A stretch of 64,000 nt of DNA from Chamaelirium japonicum (GCA_947650365.1 OX393549.1:37839098-37903097), one strand, 5' to 3'. Shown: positions 13,611-24,846, counted from the first letter of the stretch. Notes: generated by a model not told the origin, from the sequence alone. Numbers and translations: made by a program.

Positions 13611-13806
13611 TCAAAATAATAATAAAAAAAAGGGCTCCCTTTCGAGTTGGTTTCGGGCTCAAGGTGGCGGCTCGAGCCCGACTCATATATATTTCAGGCT
13701 GGGTCATGTCAAAATAATAATAAAAAAAAGGGCTTCCTTTCGGGTCGGATTTCGGGCTCAAGGTGGCAGCTCGAGCCCGACTCATATATATTTCGGGCCG
13801 GGTCAG
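13611..13806. repeat. Tandem duplication, 98-bp unit x 2
   Basis: Two adjacent copies start at 13611 and 13709. Each runs from tcaaaataataataaaaaaa through gctcgagcccgactcat to gggtca.gtca, with only a handful of differences. Open frames that span it (13456-13887) are repeat artefacts. Confidence 0.9.
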
Positions 13807-14200
13807 GTCAAGCTTGGACCGTTGACTTTCGGGCCAAGCTTGGGTCGGATTCGGCCTGATGGGCATTTTGTACACCCCTGTATGTGATGATATATGTAAC
13901 AATAACATACGTTTGATCAGGATAGCTAATTATGATCGACCAGTGGCATTGCGCCACATACATCACATAAGGATAAAGAATTCTATTAACACATCTAATA
14001 TTTCTTTCCACACACCATTTTTTAAAAAATATTATTACTAAATCACCTCCTAATCAAAAGACTGAAATATCCTATTTGTTTCACACACCATCTTCTTCCA
14101 AATCCATTCATTCCTCTTCACACACACCCATTTGCTCCCCCCTCATCCCCAAACCCCAAAACCTAATACTAGGAGCCATCTTCACACACCAACACACAAT

Positions 14201-14296
14201 GGACAACGAGGCCATAGTCGGTTGGAGGAAGATAGCGTGGAAGATACCGAAGGCGTCTGGACAGAACCCATCAACAAGAGGTAAAAGCCCTATCTA
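14201..14296 (+). CDS. Possible first exon of an unidentified gene
   Basis: A 5'-UTR-like CA-rich leader (repeated tcacacacc) precedes ATGGACAACGAGG. The frame reads MDNEAIVGWRKIAWKIPKAS and meets a possible donor at AAGAG|GTAAAA near 14280; without splicing it stops at 14296. I do not recognise the protein. No following exon was found before the LINE fragment and the assembly gap, so this may be a chance frame. Confidence 0.18.
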
Positions 14297-14444
14297 GATC
14301 CCCTTTTTTTTTTTTTTTCTGGTTTGCAAGTGGTTCATCTTTGCTTTGTGGTTATATACACATTATGTTTTATTAAAAAAATTTCATGTCATGTTTTGAT
14401 TTATTTTTCGGTGACTTAATATTGGAAAGTTATCGTTCCAGTTT

Positions 14445-14870
14445 AGTGGAAGAGGAGCAGATTTAGACCACGTGGCCAATCGTTCAGCCGCTTGATTGGC
14501 TTCACAGTAGGCATGACTAATGCATATCTCCAGAAAGAGCCGCAACAAGTTGCAAGATGCCTTTTAATAGGAAGTGATCGTTAGAGCCTTGGAGCGCCCA
14601 ATTGATCACCGTAGAAGAATCTCTCTCCACCCGTAAACGATGAGAGGGCAAGAGTAAATAAGCGTATTTAAGACCTCCCCACAACGCCCGGCCTCTGTAT
14701 CCACTACTAACGAGGAGAGGAGAGGGGGGTGATCCCCGCCCGATAAGATTCACCCTGTGTGATTCCTAATGATGAAGTCCTTTGGTCGAGCGCTCCCATC
14801 GAAATTCTGTTTTAGTTTCAATTCTCCCTCCTCTGGCGCCACCCACTTGAAGTAAGTAGTGGTAGGCGGG
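14445..14870 (-). pseudogene. LINE RNase H domain fragment, frameshifted
   Basis: On the minus strand the frames read KWVAPEEGELKLKQNFDGSA, then RALWGGLKYAYLLL, then HRLRVERDSSTVINWALQG, then ISHAYCEANQAAERLA. These are the successive blocks of the plant RVT_3 type RNase H: a start with the first catalytic Asp (NFDGSA), the helix with the conserved Glu, VERDS with the next Asp, and the final HAYCEANQAA. They lie in different frames with a stop, so this is a dead remnant of an L1-type element. Confidence 0.72.
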
Positions 14871-15165
14871 GCACCGCCTCACCTCGTACACGTTCACTGG
14901 AATCATCTTAGCATGCGCAAACTCCACAAAGATAGCACGACATGCTTGTGCCACACAAACATACTACTTTTAACTTCCCTCGAAAAGTTTTTGATTCCGA
15001 TTTAGCAAAATACCGTACTGGATCTCCCCTTCCTCCCCGGAAACTGATGAGTTTACAACCAACTCTTTTGATGTTTCATGGCACAAGTACATTTTATTGG
15101 CTTCACCAATTGAACCGCTGTATTGGACTCGACCGTGAACTTTACGGTTCGATGCCCAGTCAGGT

Positions 15166-15166
<1 letters not shown>

Positions 15167-15198
<32 letters not shown>
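15167..15198. repeat. Poly-C run (about 32)
   Basis: A homopolymer of about 32 C near the left side of the assembly gap. Its exact length is unlikely to be reliable. Confidence 0.9.
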
Positions 15199-15200
<2 letters not shown>

Positions 15201-15498
15201 GTGAGTTGATGTCATGCGTGGCATCCCCTCCTTGGGAAACATGTAAAAAAACCGAGACTCCCTTCGAGTTAAGGTCCCTCCGATACTCAAGTAAGATAAG
15301 GCACTCAAGGGAGTGGGCAAAGTAGGGATTGCAGTATTGCTTCTTGCTTACCTAGTCCTCTGTGAGAGGGTGTAGTACTTTTATAGGGTCCAAGGCCCAT
15401 AGGCGGCCCAACAGCTCTTGTCGTTAATCTCTTGATCTGCAGAGAGAGTGCGGTAGTGGTCGGAATGACAGGTCCTTGGTTAACACGCGATCTAGTGT

Positions 15499-15998
15499 NN
15501 NNNNNNNNNNNNNNNNNNNNNNNNNNNNNNNNNNNNNNNNNNNNNNNNNNNNNNNNNNNNNNNNNNNNNNNNNNNNNNNNNNNNNNNNNNNNNNNNNNNN
15601 NNNNNNNNNNNNNNNNNNNNNNNNNNNNNNNNNNNNNNNNNNNNNNNNNNNNNNNNNNNNNNNNNNNNNNNNNNNNNNNNNNNNNNNNNNNNNNNNNNNN
15701 NNNNNNNNNNNNNNNNNNNNNNNNNNNNNNNNNNNNNNNNNNNNNNNNNNNNNNNNNNNNNNNNNNNNNNNNNNNNNNNNNNNNNNNNNNNNNNNNNNNN
15801 NNNNNNNNNNNNNNNNNNNNNNNNNNNNNNNNNNNNNNNNNNNNNNNNNNNNNNNNNNNNNNNNNNNNNNNNNNNNNNNNNNNNNNNNNNNNNNNNNNNN
15901 NNNNNNNNNNNNNNNNNNNNNNNNNNNNNNNNNNNNNNNNNNNNNNNNNNNNNNNNNNNNNNNNNNNNNNNNNNNNNNNNNNNNNNNNNNNNNNNNNN
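15499..15998. other. Assembly gap, 500 N
   Basis: Exactly 500 N, the usual placeholder for a gap of unknown size. Frames reading through it are meaningless, and its true content could include sequence upstream of the oleosin gene. Confidence 0.99.
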
Positions 15999-16185
15999 AA
16001 ATGGGACAGTAAAAGAAGAACCTAGCCCAGATGGCTTACTTCTCCGTTGTGTACGTGTAACGTCTCACTACGATGAATCCAAAGGACGGGGGTACATAGC
16101 TGGCCCCCTTGGACCCTATGTAGCTCCCACCCCCTAGGCACTACAATAATTCTTGGAGGCCAAGCTATTGCGTATACGGTACAGT

Positions 16186-16208
16186 CCCCCCCCCCCCCCC
16201 CCCCCCCC
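16186..16208. repeat. Poly-C run (about 23)
   Basis: A second C homopolymer, on the right side of the gap. Confidence 0.9.
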
Positions 16209-16676
16209 TCTCATTTTCTCTTTCTAGAAGTGATCATATAATGACTGTGCATGACCACAAGCAACTAATGTCTCCAATTGATATCCCAGTTGGGCAAGAC
16301 ATGCAATCGGTGACCTTGATCAATTATTTGAATAAGTGCTACAACATATTTCCTCATGTTCTGCTCCGTTGTGCAAGCCCCCCACCTCTCTTAGTGGCGA
16401 GCTTCCCTACTTACTAACTAAAAATCAAGACATTTCTCATTTTCTTACCTATAGTCCAAGCCTGGTTCGAACTTAGGTTGGCCTATTACCCTACAAAGTG
16501 GCCTAACTTCTCCACTCCATTCATCGGGTTCGACCGAGTTCACCCACCACTAATGAGTCCAAGACCACCAGCACAGCTCTACGCGCGGCCTTCTTGAAAC
16601 CTCGCTGGTATCGCCCTGTGGGCATCGCCGAGGAAGGCCAAAAGGACACGCGTCACTCGCCAACGCCCCTCCTCAG

Positions 16677-16714
16677 CATGCAGAGCCCTTGCATGGCACC
16701 CCCCTCGGCACGTG
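16677..16714 (+). promoter_or_regulatory. RY elements and G-box upstream of oleosin
   Basis: CATGCA at 16677-16682, TGCATG (the same RY motif inverted) at 16690-16695 and the palindromic G-box CACGTG at 16709-16714 lie within 38 bp. They sit 130-165 bp before the oleosin ATG. RY motifs are bound by B3 factors of the ABI3/FUS3/LEC2 group and G-box/ABRE motifs by bZIP factors such as ABI5; together they drive seed-maturation genes. The motifs are seen; the binding is inferred. Another CATGCA lies at 16300-16305. Confidence 0.7.
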
Positions 16715-16741
16715 CCTCTCCACGCGTCGACCCCCTTCGGC

Positions 16742-16748
16742 CTATAAC
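16742..16748 (+). promoter_or_regulatory. Possible TATA box of oleosin
   Basis: CTATAAC lies 28 bp downstream of the G-box and about 94 bp upstream of the ATG, leaving room for a 5' UTR of about 60 nt. It is not a perfect consensus. Confidence 0.45.
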
Positions 16749-16841
16749 AGCCCACCCCCCTCTTCCGCCATTAGATTGAACAGAGGGAGCTAGTGAAGAG
16801 ATCGGTGGCAGTCGGAGCTCCGATACTGTACGGTCGAGAGA

Positions 16842-17258
16842 ATGGCGGAGCACCATGTGAGGGAGCAGCAGCAGCCGAGGGCGCAGCAGCAGGCGGCCCC
16901 GCAGCAGGTGTCGCACCCGGTGGTGAAGGCGGTGACGGCGGCGACGGCGGGGGGGTCGATGCTGCTGCTGGCGGGGCTGACGCTGGCGGGGACGGTGATA
17001 ACGCTGACGGTGGCGACGCCGCTGCTGGTGATATTCAGCCCGGTGCTGGTGCCGGCGGGGATCGCGGTGTTCCTGATCGCGGCGGGGTTCCTGACGTCTG
17101 GGGGGCTGGGGGTGGCGGCGCTGTCGGTGCTGTCGTGGATGTACAAGTACCTGACGGGGAGGCACCCCCCGGGGGCGGACCAGCTGGACCAGGCCCGGAT
17201 GAGGTTCGCGCAGAAGGCCCGCGAGGTCAAGGACACCGCCCAGCAACGCATCGAATAG
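16842..17258 (+). CDS. OLE: Oleosin, low-molecular-weight type
   Basis: A structural protein of seed and pollen oil bodies. It coats the phospholipid monolayer around triacylglycerol and stops droplets fusing. The intronless 138-codon frame has a hydrophilic Gln-rich N-terminus (residues 1-28), then an unbroken hydrophobic stretch (about 36-101). That stretch contains the proline knot P60-x5-S66-P67-x3-P71 ([12 protein letters not shown]), which makes the hairpin turn into the oil. A short amphipathic C-terminus (102-138) follows. It lacks the roughly 18-residue C-terminal insertion of H-type oleosins, so it fits the L class. The start at 16842 is the first in-frame ATG and gives the normal N-terminal length. 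The gene is very GC-rich and low in codon variety. Seed-type RY and G-box motifs lie upstream, and the stop is followed by a (CT)n tract and a poly(A) signal. Overlapping frames on the other strand are artefacts. Confidence 0.97.
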   Translation: MAEHHVREQQQPRAQQQAAPQQVSHPVVKAVTAATAGGSMLLLAGLTLAGTVITLTVATPLLVIFSPVLVPAGIAVFLIAAGFLTSGGLGVAALSVLSWMYKYLTGRHPPGADQLDQARMRFAQKAREVKDTAQQRIE

Positions 17259-17280
17259 CCCACCCAGCAGGCCCACTCCT

Positions 17281-17394
<114 letters not shown>

Positions 17395-17506
17395 CTGGGT
17401 TGGGTTGGGTTGGGTTGGTGGTCATGCATGTAGGTTTGAGTAAGTTTGTCTAGAGCGGAAGTTGGTGTCTTTAGTGCTCTACTAGTATCTTTATTTATGA
17501 ATCATG

Positions 17507-17512
17507 AATAAA
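17507..17512 (+). terminator. Poly(A) signal, probably oleosin
   Basis: AATAAA lies about 250 bp after the oleosin stop codon, within normal 3' UTR distance for a plant gene. Confidence 0.5.
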
Positions 17513-17574
17513 TTGCACTTAATTCTCGAAGCTGCTTATGACCTAATTCAAGAATGTTGATGTTGCACCTAATT

Positions 17575-17860
17575 CTCGAAGCTCTCCTATTGAAGCAGAG
17601 TACGTTGTTGGCCATCTTGGAAGGATTTAAGCTCTGCGTACAGTTTAGAGTCAGCAATGTGATAGATGATGTGCTGGTAAATTGATCCCTCTTAAATTGC
17701 TCTCCTATTGAAGCAGAGTCTTTGGCCATCTTGGAAGGGCTTAAGCTCTGCTTACAGCTTAGAGTTAATAATGTGATAGTGGAGGACGACAACCTCTCAA
17801 TTATCACACTTCTGTTGGAGAATAACACCCATCCTCTAAGAAAAATTCATATAATAATTA
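17575..17860 (+). pseudogene. Duplicated LINE RNase H fragment
   Basis: The second copy (about 17698-17860) reads SPIEAESLAILEGLKLCLQL followed by RVNNVIVEDDNLSIITLLL. This is the central block of a plant LINE RNase H (RVT_3) domain, with the conserved Glu and Asp. A first, more decayed copy of the same segment lies at about 17578-17674 (ctcctattgaagcagagt occurs in both). Nothing of the rest of the element is visible. Confidence 0.65.
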
Positions 17861-20042
17861 TGGAATGTAGGAGATCGACTATCATTGTTTGCTTTTTTTT
17901 AGCTACATCATGTGAGTAGAGACTGCAATCAGACGGCAAATTTCTTAATTAGCTCTCATGCTCTTCAGTTTTTTTGAGGCCATTGGGTGTATGTCCTCTC
18001 TTTGAAGAGATTATATGTAAGGATGTTGAAGATCATTAATTAAGTGATTCCACCTAATCTGTTGCTATGCTTCTTCTTTATCTGGATCTACTTGCTCTGG
18101 ATAATCCGTTGGGATTGGTACCCAGTATTTGGATAAAGAGTGGTTGAGAGAAGCGGATTGGCGGGTCTGTTTAATTTCAAAAAAGATAAAATTGCACTTA
18201 CTGCCTAGGTCTAAACTGCAAGAGTTCACCTCTCTCTCTCTCTCTAAAATACTGCAGAGTTAATGACACTAGTTATCTCTAGAGACATCTCTCTATTGGC
18301 TAATTAGCCTATGCTAGCTTGGTTGCTAGTAAAGTATAGGGAAGAAAAAAAGAAATGCTGGTTTTTCTGTGTAATTGCGTACCTAAACTACAGAGTTAAC
18401 GACACACTCTCTCTAAACTTTAGAGATTTCATGACACACACTCTTTCTAGCTCTCTCTGTTGATTAATTAGCCTGGTTGTCAGTAAAGTATAGAAAAGAA
18501 AAAAGAAAATGCTAGTTTTTCTGTGAATTGGGTGTTGGGTTTAGAGGTGGGGCTTGGGTGGGTTCAATCCAAACCCAACCCAAACATACAACCAGTATGG
18601 ACAAAGCTGGTTAAAAATTTGGATATGTTTGGACAAAAAAAAATCGATATCAAAATATTTCAATTTGAATTGGACGGGTTTGAACACCGGTCTACCCAAT
18701 CCGATGAACTCGAATATGGTGGCATACTTGCATCTCCTCATTGCACTACTACAGTCATGCAACGATAAGTGGATCACATTATGATCTCATTGCACTACAA
18801 TATATGGTGCAATGATTAGTGACGCTCACACGGCATACACAGTCACACTACTCACACTCATCCGTACTCGATTGCTCGACTAATTCAGTAATCCATATAT
18901 ATCACAAATTCACAATAGAGAAAGAGAAGTGCTAACCCAACACGACCTATACCCTCGATCTGTTCTTATCTTACCCACTCCGACGGTGTAAAGCAATGAT
19001 TCAATTTCAATCAAATGGTTTTGACATCTTAATTTTGTTATCTTTTTCCATCTACATATGTTTCACAAGCATTTCTAATTGTGCAACTCAACCAACTCGC
19101 CTATTTTTTTGCAAATTGGACAACTCGAGAAACCAAGCACAGGTTGGCCAGGCTTCCACGGTTCGACAAGTTAAACGGGTTAAGATGTGTGTAGGTCGAG
19201 TTGGACATGAGCAGACTCTTCAACCCGCCCAAGTCAATCCCACCCCTAGTTGTGTTGCCGAGAAATCCCACAAAGAAGTACCTTTTTCTATAAATTAATT
19301 TTTCATCAATAAAGGATCATATAAAAAATTTCATTCCAAAAGGATTGAGAATCACAAGGAAAAGTCAGTTCTATGTTCTAAATTTTTTTTTCCCAGACAA
19401 CCAAACAGTTCCGAACCTATCCCTTGTTCCATATTTCAAACTCAACGGATACTATTTGTTCATGTGGAATGAAGGACTTGGAAACAATAATTTCTCACTC
19501 CACCCGTTTCTATATATGCTAACCGGAACGCTGAACCATTGAGTTACATTGGAAATAGTAATTGACAAAAATACCCTCTTCTAGATGAGCTAGGTTTAAG
19601 CGGAACAGTTGTTCCTCATGCCAAACACCCCCTAGGGGTCTGCTCTTAAGGTAAGACATAAATAGGATTGGGAATTCGTTTGCTTAAGACATTTATGGGC
19701 AAGGGGAATGATATCTAAAAAACTCCAATGATGTATGTTCTTTTTCTTCCAGAAAATTCCAATTAAATTACATGTGATTTCATTTCTTATATCCTTTTCT
19801 ATCTTGGACTTAAATGAGTTGGAAATCTGAAATGTGCTTTCAGCCGGGATAAATATCTATTTTTTCCTCCTTCTTTTTGTGGGGTATTGTTTACATATTC
19901 TTTTTTGTGGAGTTAATTTTACATGTTGATCAGATTGCCTAATCTGAAAAGTACATCAAGCTGCTGCATTCTACATGGTTCAGATTATGCAGCCAGCCCA
20001 TATTGATGCTCGGCCATAAAAGTTCAATAGTTCTTGTAGAAC
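17861..20042. other. Intergenic stretch with a tandem repeat and a possible TIR element
   Basis: An imperfect tandem duplication lies at about 18225-18530 (taaagtatag..aagaaaaaa.gaaa and gctagtttttctgtg recur with a period of roughly 155 bp). Between about 18541 and 19250 the ends resemble inverted terminal repeats (tagaggtggggc on the left, cccacccctag on the right), but I could not find a target duplication. The remainder is unassigned AT-rich DNA. Confidence 0.4.
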
Positions 20043-20537
20043 AAAATTCCTAGGGCTGGCAATTTCGGACCCGACACGGCAGACCCAACACGAAGGTAGC
20101 GGGTCTGGTTCAGGGCTAAACGGGTTTGGGTCGTACACGATAGACCCGTTTAATAAACGGGTCGGGTCCGGGTTTAGGGTCTGGATACGGTAGACCCGGG
20201 AAGTCCCATTTAGTATTCAACGGGTCGTGTCGAGTCGGGTCGGGTCGGGTCTACCCGCAATCCGATACTATAATATATAATACCAGCGGGTCTTTCGGGT
20301 CAGGTTGGGTCGAGTCGGATTGGGTCGGGTCGGGTTAAGTGAATAGTCCGGGTGATAAATGGGTCTTACCGGATCTTATCGGGTCTACCCGTTTATTGGC
20401 GGGTCGGGTACGGGTTTAGGATCTAGACATGATTAGTTAAACGGGTCGGGTCCGGGTCTGGAGTTTTTGGACACGAACATGATTAGACACGACACGAACA
20501 CGACCCGACCCGACCCATTGCCAACCCTAAAAATTCC
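20043..20537. mobile_element. hAT-type MITE of the GGGTCGGG family with 8-bp duplication
   Basis: The element is 20051-20529 (479 bp), flanked by AAAATTCC at 20043-20050 and 20530-20537. The termini are TAGGGCTGGCAAT and, read inward from the right, TAGGGTTGGCAAT (12 of 13 matching). The interior is built from diverged GGGTCGGGT, gacccg and aaacgggtc words that pair across the element. There is no coding sequence. A second copy in the opposite orientation lies at 36474-36935. Confidence 0.88.
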
Positions 20538-22547
20538 CCCACAGGCAGCAGCGCCGATCGACAATCTAAACCATCAGCTCAATAAACAGTCGAGAAAAAT
20601 GTTCTCGGTGACCTCATTCAAAACCATAGCCTTAGCATCAAGAACTATTAATGATATCATCTTTAATGGTTTAGTGATCAGACACAACTTTCCTTGATTG
20701 TCCACTCCAAGGGGAATTGTGGGTTAGTTCCTGAACCATTGTGCAGTCCAATGGAAATTAAGAATGCGTTTAACCTCTGGAAAAAAAAAAGGGCGCGGGA
20801 GGAGGGGGGGACTTAGTGATAGCTGTAGGTGTAAAATTTGACCAACGCCTTGAAACGAGACACACTAGCCCTGCCGGGGGGGTCCACGAAGAAGACAACG
20901 GGACCCACTAGCCCTGCCTGGGGGTCCAAAAACGATAACAGGACCCACCGACCCAACTTGGAGTCTGTCAATGCAACTGCAGAAACCGTCCCGGATCCGG
21001 ATATTTCCAAAATCTCTATAAATAGCAGATCGAATGAATATTTCAAATCGATCTTCTTATTTCCAGATCATATTTTCGAATTTCAGAACTCTGACATCTC
21101 TCTCCCTCTTCTAAGACTAGTGACAATCGATCTGTCAAGGTCACTACATTTCAAGTGTTAGTAAATTCAGGTTGCACCTATAGCACAGAGACATAGGCTT
21201 CGGCTGAACTTCGATACCACAGCTTGTGTCAACTCTCTCAATCACTTCTAAATCTAAGTCCACAAACTCCTAGCTACTTTAAAGCTCAAGTCTAAAAACC
21301 CAACACTCAATTGACTATTGGGCGGAGTCCTCGGGTCAGCACGAGGATCATCCCCCACAATAGCTCCATGACAAAGGAATCAGCTTGCAATAAGCTCTCC
21401 TACAAGTCCCATATTGCAATAGCTCCCTCCTGAAATCCTGCGCACCAAATAGCAAAAAAGGACAATAACACCCACCCCATGTTAATTAAATTTACATTTC
21501 CTACCATCAACTTAACACGAACCGTTTTTTGCATGAAAAACAATTGAAATCACTCTATATTTTTTATTTAAAACCACAAAACAATTTTTTTTCCTGCATA
21601 TTTTTATAAAAAAAATATTATGTCAACCGACCAAATAGTTATTCTTTTTTACCTAATTGTTACTCTTTGTGTGGGAAATAGAATCAACTTGGTTTCGTAT
21701 ACTTAAATGCATTTTTTGTCATAAAGATAATCATAGTATGACCAGATGAGCAGAAATACCGCTACAATCAATCGACAATTAAAACATTTTACCATATCAA
21801 ATTGTTACTTTTTGCTAACGGATTGTTACTCTTTACCAATTATTACTTTTTTGCTACGATTGTTACACTTTATATGTAGGGCTAGAATTATCATTTAAAA
21901 AATTCTGTTATTATATGTGCGTGGCATAAGAAGCCTGCATTAGTCAAAACTAACGGATTTTTGCTATTTACCGATTGTTACTCTTTTGCTACGATTGTTA
22001 CACTTTATTTGTAGGGGTAGAATTGTCATTTAAAATAATTTGTTATTTCGTATGCGTGGGAGTAGGAGCTCGCGTTAGCCAAAGTCCAACTACATGGGCA
22101 TAACGTTCAGTTCAAACTTTACATATCCTTAACGTTAAATTGAAACCTCTTTAAGAAGCTAACGTTAATAACCCAAAAAAATACCCCAACCGATATGTTT
22201 GCCCATTTGAACCCTAGAAAATAAAAGATTTTTTATATATTTTAGGTAAACTATAGAGGAGAATTTCATACCTACCTATTTTGATCCATGGAGGTGGAAT
22301 GATCGGACGTTGGGAGGCACTGGGGCGCACGTACTAGGGCATTCGGTAGAAGGGACGGAGGCAGTGGGGCGATCGAGCTTTTGGAGTCAGCGGAGCGATG
22401 AAGGCTTCAATGGAGGGGTCGGGAGGGACAGACGTCTGGGAGGGATGAGAGGGGTGCGATCAAGTAATGATATACCAGTAGATCCCCATTGTTGAAACAT
22501 AATGATGTGGCATCCAATCACAACGTCACTTTGCATTCCAGTCATGA
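20538..22547. other. Intergenic stretch with LTR-like promoter and tandem repeats
   Basis: At 20860-20945 the segment cactagccctgcc..ggggg is duplicated in tandem (about 58-bp period). A clear TATA box (TATAAAT, 21017-21023) sits in ctctataaatagcagatc and is followed by a leader-like stretch. This resembles an LTR U3/R region, but I could not define its ends. At about 21832-22085 a unit of about 131 bp (gctacgattgttacacttta) is repeated twice with divergence. No host exon was recognised. Confidence 0.4.
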
Positions 22548-23056
22548 TTAGGCCTGTCAATGGGTCGGATTCGGATCAGATCAAGGCATATCTGAATTTC
22601 ATCCGTTTATATTTCACACCAGGTATGATCGTTTTTATATCGGATCTCAGATCAAAATAGTGTAATACCAAAACCGGAGTTTTCAGATTTAGATCTGTAG
22701 ATCCAAGGGTTACGATAAGATGATTGGATTGTGCATCAAACTAAATAAGATGACTAGATTGGCTATCAGATGGACTATATATGATTTATATTATAAAAGC
22801 CGAGTAAATGTACCGTACCGAATCTTATTCGGATCAGGTCAAGATAGATCCGTATTTGATCCAATTATATGTCGAATCAGATCGGATCGTTCTTCATCGG
22901 ATCTCGGACGATAAAACTAGTGCCAAACCCAGGATTTTCGGACCATGATCCTCTCCATTGACACGCCTAATTGCGCCTGCGACTAATGAAGTAGAGCCTC
23001 GTTATTGAAACGAAATGACGTAGTATCCAATCACAGCATCCCTTCGCATTCCAGTC
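22489..23056. mobile_element. TIR element flanked by a longer direct repeat
   Basis: A 423-bp segment (22548-22970) begins TTAGGCCTGTCAATGG and ends with the inverse of TTAGGCGTGTCAATGG (15 of 16). Its interior has gatc/ggatc-rich diverged repeats. No 8-bp duplication abuts it. A diverged direct repeat of about 54 bp flanks it at 22489-22543 and 23003-23056 (sharing atccaatcaca and gcattccagtc), so a segmental duplication accompanied or preceded the insertion. Confidence 0.5.
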
Positions 23057-23354
23057 GGGGCATTCGGTCGATGCGATTCCCCCCCAACCCCAAGCGTGAA
23101 TGTAAACAGAATCAGATGGCAAGCAATCACATCCCGCCGTAAATCAAAAGACTCGATGTGTCCCAGGTACCGATTACGATTCACTGATCAGGTTGGGTGC
23201 ACATAATTCACTTGGGACATTGGCCAAAAAATCATGGGATTCTTTTCGGACGGATTCTTTTCCTGCAAAACTTTGATTAGTATTATGAAGTACAAACTAA
23301 GTTCTTCTCAGTAGCTCAGTACTCTCTGTACACATATTATTATCACATGCTGCT

Positions 23355-23523
23355 GCTTTTCTTTTGCTGGACTGGCCAGGCGTTCAGACGATAGGGCGCT
23401 AGAGCAAGGGCTCAACGAGGTCCGGACATCGAAACAGAGGGAAGGCCGGAGGCAGCATAGTTGCTATTTATTACATTCCATAATCACGGGACATGACGTC
23501 AATGGCCAGGACTCTTTAGCATC
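23355..23523 (-). mobile_element. 5'-truncated SINE copy
   Basis: Diverged copy of the 3' part of the SINE candidate at 24060-24345 (shared ctgga.cggccagg, agagcaaggg, aggtccgg and gctatttatta). The minus-strand AATAAA at 23472-23467 lies within it, about 270 bp beyond the UCH stop codon, and may serve as that gene's poly(A) signal. Confidence 0.5.
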
Positions 23524-23739
23524 AGTCGCAAACAGCTCAAAACACCACAAACCGATCACATCTTTGTCGATATCGTTACTGCAAGAACCCTACAACGCTT
23601 TAAGCCAGGTTGAGAACATCACATGGGCTGAGCAAAGTTGATAACTCGAGGAGATCACCTGTCGACCGATCTTGGAGGGGAAAGGAACAAAAAAAAAGGA
23701 CCATTATGTGCGCATCCTACTCCGCGGATTCAGGGTGTT

Positions 23740-23829
23740 TCAGTTTGCTTTCTTCGAGAGCGCCATGACATTGAAGTTCATCGAGCCGGGATTGTTTTGG
23801 ATCATGACTTTTATGACTTCTACAGCATC
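23740..23829 (-). CDS. UCH3: UCH3-like gene, terminal exon 9
   Basis: A ttatctacag acceptor is followed by 29 codons and TGA. The frame reads [15 protein letters not shown] then [14 protein letters not shown]. This is the C-terminal helix and last beta strand of UCH enzymes, whose family consensus ends FNxxALS. It joins in phase 0 to the CTGCAG end of exon 8, 3.1 kb away. It is too short to appear in simple ORF searches. Confidence 0.93.
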   Translation of the reverse strand, partial: DAVEVIKVMIQNNPGSMNFNVMALSKKAN

Positions 23830-24568
23830 CTGTAGATAAAACAAGGAAGTAATTCACTACAATCAGCAACATAAGAAATACAATTCAATCAATGAAGGGA
23901 TTGTATAGAGTCAGCTGAGGATAACAGTATCCCATCTTTTTTTTATCTTTTTTTTTTTTAGCACCCCTTGGTATCTCAACTAAGGAGGGTTAAGGCAGAC
24001 CATCATGTACCAATTCCACAAGACTTCACCAGCTAAGCTAGATGAGACAGTATTTCATTTTATTTTTTTTTTGCTGGACCGGCCAGGCAGTCATAGGACA
24101 AGGCACAAGAGCAAGGGTGCAAAGAGGTCCGGTGATAGAAACGGAGGGAGGTAGCAGCTGCTATTTATTAATTCCATATTCCTGTGAACATGACATCAAC
24201 GGCAAGGATTCGCAAACACAAACAAGACACAACGGCATTAAGGGAAAGTTTCCTCCATGGTGTCCACACCGGGAGTCGAACAAGGAACCTTCAACATGGG
24301 AGAGAGGAAGTACCATCATGCGAAGAGGCCGTTGGCATAGATATCCCTTTTGCCCATTGTTGTTCAGAGTTATGCACAACACAGCACAGCTTGGAGGGGG
24401 AGGGGTTCAGAAAGCTGGGCGTGATTAACCCCCATTAATGGACGTCCAGTAATGGAGAGGATTTAGATTCCATTCCTTTGAGGCTATGAAGCACGGGTAC
24501 TGGTACGAGTACGTGTACGGGTACGCTGATACGGCAAAATCTTAAAAAACTAGGGTACGGGTACGGCG

Positions 24569-24650
<82 letters not shown>

Positions 24651-24790
24651 GCTTGAATGCGGCATGTGGTGCGTGCGGCATCGCACCGCAGCCGTGTGAT
24701 GCACGCGCTGCGTGCATGCGATGCACGCAGCAGTGCATCACACGGCTGCGGTGCGATGCCGCACACACCGCATGCCGCAGCATAGCATGC

Positions 24791-24846
<56 letters not shown>

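Noticed and set aside
17397..17417. Telomere-like GGGTT repeats
   Set aside because: Only four 5-bp units, not the plant TTTAGGG heptamer, and adjacent to a CT microsatellite; simple-sequence slippage is enough.
18541..19250. Possible hAT element with tagaggtgggg / cccacccctag ends
   Set aside because: Terminal similarity is short and no 8-bp duplication was found, so it is mentioned only within the stretch description.
24272..24323. Functional tRNA gene
   Set aside because: A B box and a weak A box are present but no cloverleaf could be drawn; a SINE head explains them better.
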